Below, piece by piece: positions 27,011 through 36,056 of a DNA stretch of 64,000 nucleotides. Position 1 is the stretch's first letter. Every line of letters starts with the position of its first letter. The position numbers and the translations under genes are program-made. The stretch lies in the NCBI RefSeq assembly GCF_044377035.1, contig NZ_JBILJW010000013.1, positions 41,762 to 105,761 on the forward strand, read 5' to 3'. The DNA is from Silanimonas sp044377035. GTDB taxonomy: Bacteria; Pseudomonadota; Gammaproteobacteria; Xanthomonadales; Xanthomonadaceae. Below the pieces are notes generated by a model. It saw nothing but the letters and a program-made list of their open reading frames with translations. It made no database searches and was not told where the DNA came from.

Positions 27011-28843
27011 ATGTCCATGAACCGTTCTTCCCTCGCCGCCGGCCTCGCGCTGGCGGTTGCCGCTCCCATCGTCGTTTCCGCGCCGACATCGTCCGCCGAC
27101 GCCAGCGGCGGCGCCGAAACCCTCGACACCATCGTCGTCACCGCCACCCGTTCGCCGACGCCGATCGCGCGCGGACTGGCCGCGACCACCGTGCTCGACC
27201 GTTCCGCCATCGAGCAGGCGCAGGCTCCCGACCTGATCGACCTGCTCGCCCGCCAAGCCGGCATCGACGTGTCGCGCACCGGCGGCCCCGGGTCGCTGTC
27301 CACGTTGTTCCTGCGCGGCGGCAACTCCAACCACACGCTCGTGTTGATCGACGGCGTGCGCGTGAACTCGGTACAGCAAGGCCAATACGACCTCGCGAAC
27401 CTGCCGCTGGACCGCATCGAACGCATCGAGATCGTGCGCGGCCCACGCGCGGCGCTGTGGGGTTCGGACGCCATCGGCGGCGTCATCCAGATCTTCACCC
27501 GCGACCCCGGAGAGCGCGGCGCCCAGGTGCGACTCGGCAGCTTCCAGCGCGTCGAAAGCGCCGCGCAATGGGGCGTCTCCGGCGAGCGCGGCAGCTTCGG
27601 CATCGGCGGTGGCGTGCAGGACGCGGAGGGCTACAACGTCAGCACGCCGTCGAGCTTCGGTTTCGACCCGGACCGCGATGGCTTCCGCAATCGCCACCTG
27701 AGCCTCGGCGGCCGCACCACGCTCGGCACGCAGGCCGTCGGGGTGAACCTGCTCTCGACCGTGGCCGACGTCGAGTTCGATCGCGGCTTGACGGAGTCGC
27801 ACTCGGTGAGCGGCGGCGCCACCCTAGGTGGCCCGCTGGCGGCGCGCTGGTCGCACAGCCTCGCGCTCGGTGAAGCGCGCGAAGACCTCCGCACGCGCTC
27901 GAGTTTCGGCAGCCGTTTCGAAAGCCGTCGCCGCTCGGCGGACTGGCTGCACGACCTCGCGCTGGCGGACGGCCAGGCCCTGCTGTTCGGCCTCAACCGC
28001 GTGGACGAGGACGCGCTGTCCCGCAACGCGGCCAATGCCATCGTCTACGACCGCAGCCGCCACAACACGGGCGTGTTCACCGCATGGCGCGGTGCCATCG
28101 GCGCCCAGCAATGGGACCTCGCCGCGCGCCGCGACGACAACAGCCAGTTCGGTCAGGCGACCACCGCGCAGGTGGCTTGGGGCTTGGCCTTCGGCGACGG
28201 CTGGCGCCTGCGGGCAAGCTGGGGCCAGGGCTTCCGGGCCCCGAACACCAACGAGTTGTACTCGCCGGGCTTCGGCGGCTTCTTCGCTGGCAATCCGAAC
28301 CTTGACCCGGAACGCTCGCGCAGCGCCGAGCTCGGGCTCGGCTGGCAGGGCGAGGACGGCGGGCTCGAGCTTTCCGCCTACCGCAGCCGGGTGACCGACC
28401 TGATCGCTTTCGCCGGACCCACCTTCGGCGCGACCAACATCAACCAGGCGCGGCTGGATGGCGTGGAGTTGGACGGCCGCTGGACGCTGGGCCGCCTCGG
28501 CATCCGCGGCAACGTCGGCTGGCAGCGCGCCGAGAACGCCGTCACGGGCGCGCCGCTGTTGCGCCGCGCACCCCGCAAGGCCGCGCTCAGCTTCGACCTG
28601 CCTGCGAACGACGGGCTGCGCTTCGGACTGGACGCCACCGCGGCCTCGCGACGGCAGGACTTCGACGGCCCACTCGGGGGCTATACGCGCTTCGACCTGA
28701 GGGCCGAGGCCGATCTTGGGCCGGACTGGGCGTTGCGCGCGCGGCTCGAGAACCTGCTTGACCGCCGCTACACCCTGGCCAGCGGCTTCGCCCCCCCGGA
28801 GCGCAGCCTGCTCGTCGAGCTGGCCTGGCGCCCCGGTCGCTGA
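27011..28843 (+). CDS. btuB: TonB-dependent vitamin B12 receptor (BtuB type)
   Basis: An outer-membrane active transporter of 610 residues (start ATG 27011 or 27017). A signal peptide (LAAGLALAVAAPIVVSA) is followed by the TonB box region LDTIVVTATRSP and a plug domain with LLARQAGIDVSRTGGPG, LFLRGGNSNHTLVLIDGVRV and ERIEIVRGPRAALWGSDAIGGVIQI. The remaining 470 residues form a beta barrel with alternating aromatic strands and a last strand YTLASGFAPPERSLLVELAW. It ends in WRPGR rather than an aromatic residue. Size, the plug similarity to BtuB and the upstream B12 riboswitch point to cobalamin uptake. Confidence 0.93.
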   Translation: MSMNRSSLAAGLALAVAAPIVVSAPTSSADASGGAETLDTIVVTATRSPTPIARGLAATTVLDRSAIEQAQAPDLIDLLARQAGIDVSRTGGPGSLSTLFLRGGNSNHTLVLIDGVRVNSVQQGQYDLANLPLDRIERIEIVRGPRAALWGSDAIGGVIQIFTRDPGERGAQVRLGSFQRVESAAQWGVSGERGSFGIGGGVQDAEGYNVSTPSSFGFDPDRDGFRNRHLSLGGRTTLGTQAVGVNLLSTVADVEFDRGLTESHSVSGGATLGGPLAARWSHSLALGEAREDLRTRSSFGSRFESRRRSADWLHDLALADGQALLFGLNRVDEDALSRNAANAIVYDRSRHNTGVFTAWRGAIGAQQWDLAARRDDNSQFGQATTAQVAWGLAFGDGWRLRASWGQGFRAPNTNELYSPGFGGFFAGNPNLDPERSRSAELGLGWQGEDGGLELSAYRSRVTDLIAFAGPTFGATNINQARLDGVELDGRWTLGRLGIRGNVGWQRAENAVTGAPLLRRAPRKAALSFDLPANDGLRFGLDATAASRRQDFDGPLGGYTRFDLRAEADLGPDWALRARLENLLDRRYTLASGFAPPERSLLVELAWRPGR

Positions 28844-28862
28844 ACCCCGCCCGCGACCTTCA

Positions 28863-28890
28863 CCTCGCCGTCCCACAGGGGGCGGCGAGG
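28863..28890 (+). terminator. Stem-loop after btuB
   Basis: Twelve base pairs can form between CCTCGCCGTCCC and the facing GGGGCGGCGAGG (one G-T pair) around a 4-base loop, 20 bp after the btuB stop codon. There is no T run, so it may be a Rho-assisted end or an RNA-stabilising hairpin. Confidence 0.5.
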
Positions 28891-28905
28891 CTCCGGCCTG
28901 CCTGC

Positions 28906-28911
28906 TATATT
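28906..28911 (+). promoter_or_regulatory. Probable -10 element (TATATT) of the DUF1631-PilZ operon
   Basis: TATATT stands out from GC-rich surroundings 35 bp before ATG 28946 and is followed by A/T-rich DNA suited to an initially transcribed region. No good -35 was found. Confidence 0.45.
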
Positions 28912-28945
28912 CAGTTTCATTGACTATTCGCAATGGGACTTGCGC

Positions 28946-31381
28946 ATGCCCGGCCCAGCGGCCTCCAGCTCGAATTCCCCTGCCAGCCTTTCCAAAAGCA
29001 GCTTGCCCCGCAAGGTGCGGCAGATCCTGCAGGGGTTCTACGAACTGGCGGCCGATGCGTTCGAGCGTGAGCTCACTGGGGCGCTGAACGAGTTCGAGCA
29101 GCAGGCGTTCAACAACGCCGAGCAGGCCCGCAGCAACAACATCCAGGTGCGCTGGCTGGAAACCCTGCGCACGGTCCGTCGCACCCGCCCCGATCTGGTT
29201 CCCCGCTTCCTGCAGGGCGTCGAAGCGCAACTGGCCGCCATCCGCGAACCGAGCGCTACCGAGGCCGAGCGCGCCACGCAGCGCAGCATGGCCGAGCTGT
29301 CGTTGATCGAAGCCTCGGAGATGGACGAATCGACGACGCTGGCCGAGATCGGCAGCCGCATCGAGATGCGCCACAGCCTTCCGATCTACCTGCTCGGCCA
29401 GCGCTTCGGCGTTCTGGCCGGCAAGCCGGCCTTCGATGCGGAAGCCCTGCCGGTCGGGCCGCAGACGCTGTGCAAGATCCTGCGCCTCGCCGCGGCGAAC
29501 CTCGAGATCTCTTCCGAACACCGGGTGCTGCTGTACCGCTTGTTCGAGCGCCAGATGCTCGCCGAGTACGGCCGCCTGCTCGAAGCGCTGAACAACCACC
29601 TGATCAAGCACGGCGTTCTGCCGGGGCTGCAGTACATGCCGTTCCGCAGCCCGACGGCGCCGCAGGCCCGCGCTGCGTCGAGGCCCGCGGACGCCAAGCC
29701 GGTCGAAGGCGACGCCGCGCCCAAGCCGGTCGAACCGCCGGACGCGCGCACCACGGCGCAGACCCCGGCCCATGGCCGCAGCACGGGCCAGATGCCCGCT
29801 TACGGCCGCACGACAGGCCAGCCACCGGCCATGGCGCGCGAAGGCGGCGAAGCCGAAGCGCCGCTGCCTTGGCTCCTGCCGGGCGAGGCCGCGGCCTGGG
29901 CGCCCGCGGCGCCCTCGGCATCCCCGGTGCAACTGCCCGAGTTCGACCAGATCCGCGACCTGCTGACTTCGCGGCGCTCGATGCTGTCGAAGCTCTCGGG
30001 TGGCGGCGCGCAGGCGGCACCGACCGGCCCCGTGCACCAGCCCGCGCCGCAGGAAGTGCAGCACGCCCTCAGCCTGCTGCAACCGAGCACCGCGACCTCG
30101 GTGAACATGGGCGGCCGCATCGTGCCGCGCACCGTCGCCCACCTGAAGCAGGACCTGCTCGCCCAGCTGCGCCGCAGCGCGCCGGCCGGCGAATCGCCGG
30201 TGCTGCCGGACGAGGACAACGACACCTTCGACCTCGTCGGCATGCTGTTCGACGAACTGGTCAAGGACGTCCGCCCGAGCAGCCAGGCGTCGACCCTGCT
30301 CACCAAGCTGCAGGTGCCGCTGCTTCGCGTGGCGCTTTCCGACAAGCGCTTCTTCAACGACAGCCACCACCCGGCGCGGCAGATGCTCAACGCCGTGGCC
30401 GAAACCGGCGCCTACTGGCTCGGTGACGACGACGCCGACGGCGCGTTGGTCGGCAAGATGCAGGGCCTGGTCGACCGCACCTTGCGCGACTTCGACGGCG
30501 ACATGTCGCTGTTCGAGTCGCTGCTGAAGGACCTGAGCTCGCACCTGCAGACGATCGCGCGCAAGGCCGAAGTGGCCGAGCGCCGCCACGTCGAAGCCGC
30601 ACGCGGCAAGGAGCGGCTTGCGCAGGCGCGCGACCGCGCCGCCGACGCGGTCAAGGAAATCACCGAGGGCAGCGAGCTGCCGGTCTTCACGCGCACGCTG
30701 TTGAACCAGGCGTGGACCGACGTGATGGCCCTGACGTCCCTGCGCCACGGCGAAGAGTCGCCGGCGTGGACGCAGCAACTCGAAACGGCGAAGAAGCTCG
30801 TCAACCTCGCGAAGCCCGGCGCCGCCGCCGCGGAAGCCGAGGCACCGGCACTCCAGAAGGAAGTCGCCGAATCGCTGCGCCAGGTGGGTTACCACGAGGC
30901 GGAATCCGACGCGATCGCCAAGCGCCTGATCGCGCCGGCCACCGAGGCCGCCGTCGACGACGCCGCCAGCCGCACCGAATTGCTGATGCGGATGAAGTCG
31001 GCGAACCGCCTCGGCACCACCGAGAAGCCGGCGAAGCCGAAGCCCGAGCAGCTCACGCCGGAGGTGCTGGCCCGCGTCGCGCAGATCAAGACGCTGGCCT
31101 TCGGCACCTGGTTCGAATTCGTCACCAACGCGCAGGGCGACCGCGTGCGCCGCCGCCTCTCGTGGTATTCGCCGGTGAGCGGCACGGCGATGTTCGTGAA
31201 CCACCGCGGCCAGAAGATCGGCGACCAGAGCATCGAGCACCTCGCCATCCAGATGGCGAACGGCCAGGCGAGGCTGGTGGAGGAGGAGGCGAAGGTGAGC
31301 CTGCTGGATCGCGCTTGGGGGGCCGTGATGAAGACGCTCTCCGGCTTCGGCGGCACCAGGCTGAAGGAGGCCGTGGCATGA
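28946..31381 (+). CDS. DUF1631 family protein
   Basis: A large cytoplasmic protein, 811 residues from ATG 28946 (a TTG two codons earlier is possible). No signal peptide or TM helix is seen. The first 210 residues are helical and conserved (VRQILQGFYELAADAFERELTGALNEFEQQ and onward; LGQRFGVLAGKPAF). A disordered Ala/Pro linker with TTAQTPAHGRSTGQ-type repeats follows (about residues 230-330). The C-terminal half (VAHLKQDLLAQL, VGMLFDELVKD, WFEFVTNAQGDRVRRRLSWYSPV, MFVNHRGQKIGDQS) ends in a beta-rich module resembling a PilZ-like fold. The family is sometimes mislabelled thymidine phosphorylase; its function is unknown. It overlaps a PilZ gene by 4 bp, linking it to c-di-GMP signalling. Confidence 0.85.
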   Translation: MPGPAASSSNSPASLSKSSLPRKVRQILQGFYELAADAFERELTGALNEFEQQAFNNAEQARSNNIQVRWLETLRTVRRTRPDLVPRFLQGVEAQLAAIREPSATEAERATQRSMAELSLIEASEMDESTTLAEIGSRIEMRHSLPIYLLGQRFGVLAGKPAFDAEALPVGPQTLCKILRLAAANLEISSEHRVLLYRLFERQMLAEYGRLLEALNNHLIKHGVLPGLQYMPFRSPTAPQARAASRPADAKPVEGDAAPKPVEPPDARTTAQTPAHGRSTGQMPAYGRTTGQPPAMAREGGEAEAPLPWLLPGEAAAWAPAAPSASPVQLPEFDQIRDLLTSRRSMLSKLSGGGAQAAPTGPVHQPAPQEVQHALSLLQPSTATSVNMGGRIVPRTVAHLKQDLLAQLRRSAPAGESPVLPDEDNDTFDLVGMLFDELVKDVRPSSQASTLLTKLQVPLLRVALSDKRFFNDSHHPARQMLNAVAETGAYWLGDDDADGALVGKMQGLVDRTLRDFDGDMSLFESLLKDLSSHLQTIARKAEVAERRHVEAARGKERLAQARDRAADAVKEITEGSELPVFTRTLLNQAWTDVMALTSLRHGEESPAWTQQLETAKKLVNLAKPGAAAAEAEAPALQKEVAESLRQVGYHEAESDAIAKRLIAPATEAAVDDAASRTELLMRMKSANRLGTTEKPAKPKPEQLTPEVLARVAQIKTLAFGTWFEFVTNAQGDRVRRRLSWYSPVSGTAMFVNHRGQKIGDQSIEHLAIQMANGQARLVEEEAKVSLLDRAWGAVMKTLSGFGGTRLKEAVA

Positions 31382-31737
31382 CCGGCCCGCACAGCGAGTA
31401 TCGCCGCGCCAAGCGTCGCCGCGCGACGCACGACATCGCAGTGATCGACAACATGACCGAGCAGGTCGTCGGCAAGATCGGCAACCTGTCGGAATCCGGC
31501 GTGCTGCTGATCCTCAGCGCGCAGCCCTGCGCGGACGCGCTCTACCAGCTGCGCTTCGACCTGCCCGTGGGCGGCGGACGCCCGCTGGAGGTCGAGGTCG
31601 GCGCGCACGAACTCTGGCAGGACGACGCCGCCGCGCCGGGCCAGGTCTGGGCGGGCTTCCGCTTCATCGACGTCGCCGCGAACTCGCTGGAACACATCCG
31701 GCAGTGGGTCGACCAGCCCGGCAGCGACTACGTCTGA
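31378..31737 (+). CDS. PilZ domain c-di-GMP-binding protein
   Basis: A 119-residue single-domain protein. It has both ligand motifs of a binding-competent PilZ domain: the Arg cluster RRAKRRR near residues 9-15 (RxxxR) and NLSESG at about residue 38 (D/NxSxxG). The rest forms the small beta barrel (LRFDLPVGGGRPLEVEVGAH, WAGFRFIDV) and a C-terminal helix. The start overlaps the end of the DUF1631 gene by 4 bp, so the two are probably made together and may act as partners. Confidence 0.92.
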   Translation: MTGPHSEYRRAKRRRATHDIAVIDNMTEQVVGKIGNLSESGVLLILSAQPCADALYQLRFDLPVGGGRPLEVEVGAHELWQDDAAAPGQVWAGFRFIDVAANSLEHIRQWVDQPGSDYV

Positions 31738-32789
31738 ACCGTGCCGCGCTGCTCGGCGCGGCCCTGTTGGGTCTCGTCGCCTGCACGCCTGCCGCGCCTT
31801 CGCGCGACGCGTGGCCGGTGTTCGGCAGCACGGCCGAGCTGCAGCTTCCTGCAGGCACCGACGAGACGCGCCGCATCGAAGCCCTGCGGGCGCTCGGCGC
31901 ACACTGGCAACAGCGCGAGCGCGACTGGCACGCCTGGGAACCCTCTGCCCTCACGACCTTCAACGAGGCGCTCGCTGCGCGGGGTGAGGCCGCGGCCCCG
32001 CTCGCGCTGCAGGAACTCATCACTCGCAGCCGGCCGCTCGTCCCATCGAGCGGCAGGGCCTTTGATCCCGGCGTCGGCCGGCTCGTCGCGGCCTGGGGCT
32101 TCCACACCAGCAGCTACCCGATCCGCACGCCGCCGCCCGTCGACGCGGCGCTGGTGGCGTGGGCCGCGCGCCCCGATTCCCTCGACGATCTGCGCTGCGA
32201 TGCCGACTGGCGCTGCACCAGCGCCACGCCGGCGTTGCAACTGGACTTCAACGCCATGGCCGAGGGCCTCGCACTGGAGGAAGGCGCGGCCACGTTGCGT
32301 GCGATCGGCGTCGAGCACGCGCTGATGAACCTCGGCGGCGACGTGCTGGCGCTCGGCGACAACCAGGGCGCGGCGTGGCGCGTCGGCCTCGACGACGGCG
32401 AGGGCGGCGTGCTCGGCGGCGTGGCCTTGCACGATGGCGAGGCCTTCATGAGTTCGGGGCGCTACGCGAAGTACCGCGAGTCGCCCGAGGGCGAACGCTG
32501 GCCGCACATCCTCGATCCGCGCACGGGTCGCCCCGCCGTCGGCGCTCGCTTGAGCGCCGTGCTGCACCCCGATCCGGTGGTGGCGGACGCGGCGGCCACG
32601 GTCCTGATGGTGGCGGGTCCGGAGGCCTTCGAGCGCACGGTGCGCGGCATGGCGCTGGGCTGCGCGCTGCTCGTGGATGCGAAGGGCCGGGCGTGGATCA
32701 CCCGCGGGATGGCCGCACGGTTCCAGTGGGAGCGTTCGATGCCCGAGGCCGCGCGCGTCGATTCGGGCGCGGACTGCGGCACGCGTTGA
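31704..32789 (+). CDS. apbE: ApbE-like FAD:protein FMN transferase lipoprotein
   Basis: A 361-residue exported lipoprotein: a basic start, a hydrophobic stretch and the lipobox LVAC. ApbE enzymes attach FMN covalently to Thr in RnfG/NqrC-type proteins. Family motifs appear in order: FDPGVGRLVAAWGF, LDFNAMAEGLALEEG, ALMNLGGDVLALG, MSSGRYAKYRE, HILDPRTGRPA and the metal-binding DPVVADAAATVLMV. Several positions differ from classical ApbE (for instance DFNAMAEG instead of DLGGIAKG), so activity or target may be altered. The only plausible start is GTG 31704, which overlaps the PilZ gene by 34 bp; no ATG gives a signal peptide. Confidence 0.82.
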   Translation: MGRPARQRLRLNRAALLGAALLGLVACTPAAPSRDAWPVFGSTAELQLPAGTDETRRIEALRALGAHWQQRERDWHAWEPSALTTFNEALAARGEAAAPLALQELITRSRPLVPSSGRAFDPGVGRLVAAWGFHTSSYPIRTPPPVDAALVAWAARPDSLDDLRCDADWRCTSATPALQLDFNAMAEGLALEEGAATLRAIGVEHALMNLGGDVLALGDNQGAAWRVGLDDGEGGVLGGVALHDGEAFMSSGRYAKYRESPEGERWPHILDPRTGRPAVGARLSAVLHPDPVVADAAATVLMVAGPEAFERTVRGMALGCALLVDAKGRAWITRGMAARFQWERSMPEAARVDSGADCGTR

Positions 32790-32829
32790 CGGGCGCTGCG
32801 GCACAATCGGCACTTCGACGCCGCCTTCG

Positions 32830-34137
32830 ATGACCGCCATGTCCAGCCTGTACGCCGAGCACCTCGCCCTCCTGAAGCAGCGCAGCGACGCCGCGCTGGC
32901 CAAGGCCGGCTTCGACCACCTCGTCATCGCGTCGGGCGTGGAGAAGTACCAGTTCCTCGACGACCGTCCCTACCCGTTCAAGCCGAACCCGCACTTCAAG
33001 CACTGGGTGCCCCTGCAGCAGCACCCGCACAGCTGGATCGCCTACACGCCCGGTTCGAAGCCGGTACTCGCCTACTACCAGCCCGACGACTACTGGCACG
33101 TGCCGCCGTCGCCGCCGGAAGGCTTCTGGGTCGAACACTTCGACATCCGCATCCTTCGTGAACCGACGGATGCCGCGGCGCACCTGCCGCGCGGCCGCGT
33201 GGCCATCGTCGGCGAGGCCGATGCCGCGCTCGACGGCGTGGTGCCCAACAACCCGAAGGTGCTGCTCGACGAGTTGCACTACCAGCGCGGCTACAAGACC
33301 GCCTACGAGCTCGACCGCATGCGCCGCGCGCAGCGCCGCGCGGTGAAGGGCCATCGCGCCGCCGAAGCCGCGTTCCGCGCCGGCGGCTCCGAGCTGGAGA
33401 TCCACCGCGCCTACCTCGAGGCCACCGGCCACGGCGACCTCGACCTGCCCTACACCAACATCATCGGCCTCAATGCCCACGCCGCGGTGCTGCACTACCA
33501 GTACCAGTCGCCGGAGCGCCCTGCGAAGCCGCTGAGCTTCCTCATCGACGCCGGTGCCGAGGTGGACGGCTACGCCTCCGACATCACCCGCACTTACGCC
33601 GCGCACGACGGCGCCTTCGCCGACCTCATCGCCGCTGTCGACGACGAGCAGCAGGCGCTGTGCGGCATGGTGCGCAACGGCGCCGACTACCGCGACCTGC
33701 ACCTCGGATGCCACCTGCGCCTCGGCAGCGTGCTGCGCAACGCCAGCATCGTCGACATGGATCCGGGCGCGATGGTGAGCGAAGGCGTGACCAGCGTGTT
33801 CTTCCCGCACGGCCTCGGCCACCCGATCGGCTTGCAGGTGCACGACGTCGCCGGCCGCCACGATGCCAACGGCAACGAGATCCCGCGCCCCACCGGCCAC
33901 CCCTACCTGCGCACCACGCGCGTGCTGGGCCCCGGCATGGTCGTCACCATCGAGCCGGGCCTGTACTTCATTCCGACGCTGCTGGCGAAGCTGAAGGCCG
34001 GCCCGCACGCCAAGGCCGTGGACTGGGACCAGGTCGACGCGCTGACGCCCTATGGCGGCGTGCGCATCGAGGACGAAGTCGTGTGCACCGAGGGCGCACC
34101 GGAGAACATCACGCGGGATGCGTTCGCGGAGGGCTGA
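32830..34137 (+). CDS. pepQ: Xaa-Pro dipeptidase PepQ
   Basis: A 435-residue metallopeptidase of the pita-bread fold (M24B) that splits X-Pro dipeptides. The N-terminal creatinase-like domain begins LYAEHLALLKQRSDAALAKA. The metal ligands are in LIDAGAEVDGYASDITRTY (two Asp), FFPHGLGHPIGLQVHD (His), VTIEPGLYF (Glu) and GVRIEDEVV (Glu). Length matches E. coli PepQ (443). ATG 32830 or 32839 may be the start. It is convergent with cysNC; only 5 bp separate the stop codons. Confidence 0.95.
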   Translation: MTAMSSLYAEHLALLKQRSDAALAKAGFDHLVIASGVEKYQFLDDRPYPFKPNPHFKHWVPLQQHPHSWIAYTPGSKPVLAYYQPDDYWHVPPSPPEGFWVEHFDIRILREPTDAAAHLPRGRVAIVGEADAALDGVVPNNPKVLLDELHYQRGYKTAYELDRMRRAQRRAVKGHRAAEAAFRAGGSELEIHRAYLEATGHGDLDLPYTNIIGLNAHAAVLHYQYQSPERPAKPLSFLIDAGAEVDGYASDITRTYAAHDGAFADLIAAVDDEQQALCGMVRNGADYRDLHLGCHLRLGSVLRNASIVDMDPGAMVSEGVTSVFFPHGLGHPIGLQVHDVAGRHDANGNEIPRPTGHPYLRTTRVLGPGMVVTIEPGLYFIPTLLAKLKAGPHAKAVDWDQVDALTPYGGVRIEDEVVCTEGAPENITRDAFAEG

Positions 34138-34142
34138 GCGCC

Positions 34143-36056
34143 TTACAGCGCGGCCAGCACCCTCGCGACGAGGCCTTCGACATCGGCCGCGTCGGTGATG
34201 ACATGCACCTCCGGGCGCTCCGGCGCCTCGTAGTCGCCACCCACGCCGATGGCGTGGCTGAGGCCACCCGCTTTCGCCTTGGCGTACAGCCCCTTCGGGT
34301 CACGCGCTGCGCAGGTCTCGGGTGAGGCGTCGACGAAGACCTCGATGAACTCGCCGGGCGCGAAGCGCGCGCGCACGGCGTCCCGATCGGCGCGGAAGGG
34401 CGAGATGGCGCTGACGATGACCACCAGGCCGGCGTCGACCATCAGCTTCGCCACTTCGCCCAAACGCCGCACGTGCTCGCGGCGATCCTCGGGCGCGAAG
34501 CCAAGGTCTTTCGAAAGACCGCCGCGGACGTTGTCACCATCCAGCAGCATGGTGTGGCGGCCCTCGGCGTGCAGGCGGCGTTCCAGTGCATCGGCAAGCG
34601 TGCTCTTGCCGGCGCCCGAAAGCCCGGTGAGCCACACGCAGCGCGCGTGCTGGCCCTTGGCCTTCGCGCGCTCAGTGGGTCCAACGCTGAAGGCTTGCGC
34701 GTAGGCGCGTTCGCTGCCGCGCGCGATGGGCTCGATGACGAGACCGGCGCCGGCTGTCGCGTTCGTTGCGCGGTCCACAAGGATGAAGCGGCCCAGCGCG
34801 TCGCCGTCGGCGAACGACGCGAGTGGCAGCGGCTGGTCGAGGCTCAGTTCGACGCGGCCGATGCTGTTCAAGGCCAGCGCGTCCACACCGTGCGTGCCGC
34901 CGCTGTGGATGTCGCGCAGATGCTCGATGGCCGCGACCGTGGCCACGGCCTGCTTCGGGCCCACGCGCAGCGCATAGCGCTGGCCGGGCCGCAGCGGCGT
35001 GGCGTCGAGCCACACGAGGTCGGCGCGCAGGCGATCGACCGCGGACGGCGCGTGGTCGATACCGACGATCACATCGCCACGCGAAACATCGACCTCCTCG
35101 TTGAACACCAGGGTCACCGGCTGCCCGGCCTCCGCTTCGACAAGCTCGCGGCCAGGGCCGATGACGCGCGCGACGGTGGCGCGGGTGCCGGCCGGCAGCA
35201 CCTGCACCGCGTCGCCCACGCGCACGCGACCGCGCACCGGCGTGCCGACGAAGCCGCGGAAATCCTGGTGCGGGCGGTTCACCCACTGCACCGGCAGCAC
35301 GAAGCCGCTGTCGCTCGATGGGCTGCGCGCGGGCAAGGCCTCCAGCGCCGGCAGCAGCGGCTTGCCGTGGAACCACGGCGTCTGCGCCGAACGGGCCAGC
35401 ACGTTGTCGCCGTGCAGGGCGGACAGCGGAATGGCCTGCACCTCCGCGAAGCCGAGTTCGTCGGCCAGCACGCGGTAGTCGGCCACGATGGCCTTGAAAC
35501 GCGCCTCGTCCCAGCCCGCGAGGTCCATCTTGTTCACGGCCAGCACCACGCGGGTGATCCCGAGCAGGCGGACGATGCGCGAATGACGACGCGTCTGCGC
35601 CAGAACGCCCTTGCGCGCATCGACCAGCACGACGGCCGCGTCGGCGGTGGAGGCACCGGTGGCCATGTTCCGCGTGTACTGCTCATGGCCGGGGCAATCG
35701 GCCACCACGAAACGCCGCCGCGGGCTGGAGAAATAGCGGTAGGCCACGTCGATGGTGATGCCCTGCTCGCGCTCGGCCTCGAGGCCGTCCACCAGCAGGG
35801 CGAAGTCCAGCGCGCCGCCCTGCGTGCCGATGCGCGCGCTGTCCTTGGCGAGCGTAGTGAGCTGGTCGTCGGCGAGACTGCCGCTGTCGTGCAGCAGGCG
35901 GCCGATCAGCGTGCTCTTGCCGTCGTCGACGCTGCCGCAGGTGATGAAGCGCAGCTGCGGCAGGGCTTCGTGGTCGGCCAGCGCGCGACGCGCGTCGGGG
36001 CGCGGCCCGGGCAGGCCGTCGTCATCGGGCAATCGGTAAGCGGGCGTGCCGTCCAT
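34143..36056 (-). CDS. cysNC: Sulfate adenylyltransferase subunit 1 / APS kinase fusion (CysNC), copy 1
   Basis: A 637-residue fusion. Residues 1-440 are CysN, the EF-Tu-like GTPase of ATP sulfurylase, with GSVDDGKSTLIGRLLHD, DCPGHEQYTRNM and NKMDL. Residues from about 455 are an APS kinase with P-loop GLSGAGKST and LDGDNVRGGLSKDLGF. The kinase part departs from the canonical family: HGLN is GGLS, and the substrate loop usually reading NFTGID is replaced by SHAIGVGG (coded 34236-34259). The second copy in this window keeps NFTGIN. APS kinase activity of this copy is therefore doubtful; the GTPase half looks intact. It starts one base into the cysD stop, giving a cysD-cysNC operon. Confidence 0.93.
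   Translation of the reverse strand: MDGTPAYRLPDDDGLPGPRPDARRALADHEALPQLRFITCGSVDDGKSTLIGRLLHDSGSLADDQLTTLAKDSARIGTQGGALDFALLVDGLEAEREQGITIDVAYRYFSSPRRRFVVADCPGHEQYTRNMATGASTADAAVVLVDARKGVLAQTRRHSRIVRLLGITRVVLAVNKMDLAGWDEARFKAIVADYRVLADELGFAEVQAIPLSALHGDNVLARSAQTPWFHGKPLLPALEALPARSPSSDSGFVLPVQWVNRPHQDFRGFVGTPVRGRVRVGDAVQVLPAGTRATVARVIGPGRELVEAEAGQPVTLVFNEEVDVSRGDVIVGIDHAPSAVDRLRADLVWLDATPLRPGQRYALRVGPKQAVATVAAIEHLRDIHSGGTHGVDALALNSIGRVELSLDQPLPLASFADGDALGRFILVDRATNATAGAGLVIEPIARGSERAYAQAFSVGPTERAKAKGQHARCVWLTGLSGAGKSTLADALERRLHAEGRHTMLLDGDNVRGGLSKDLGFAPEDRREHVRRLGEVAKLMVDAGLVVIVSAISPFRADRDAVRARFAPGEFIEVFVDASPETCAARDPKGLYAKAKAGGLSHAIGVGGDYEAPERPEVHVITDAADVEGLVARVLAAL

Noticed and set aside
27824..31240. 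Very long minus-strand open frame (over 1100 codons) opposite btuB and the DUF1631 gene
   Set aside because: It is antisense to two genes with clear family motifs; its translation is rich in Arg, Ala, His and Gln without domains, as expected for a shadow frame in high-GC DNA.
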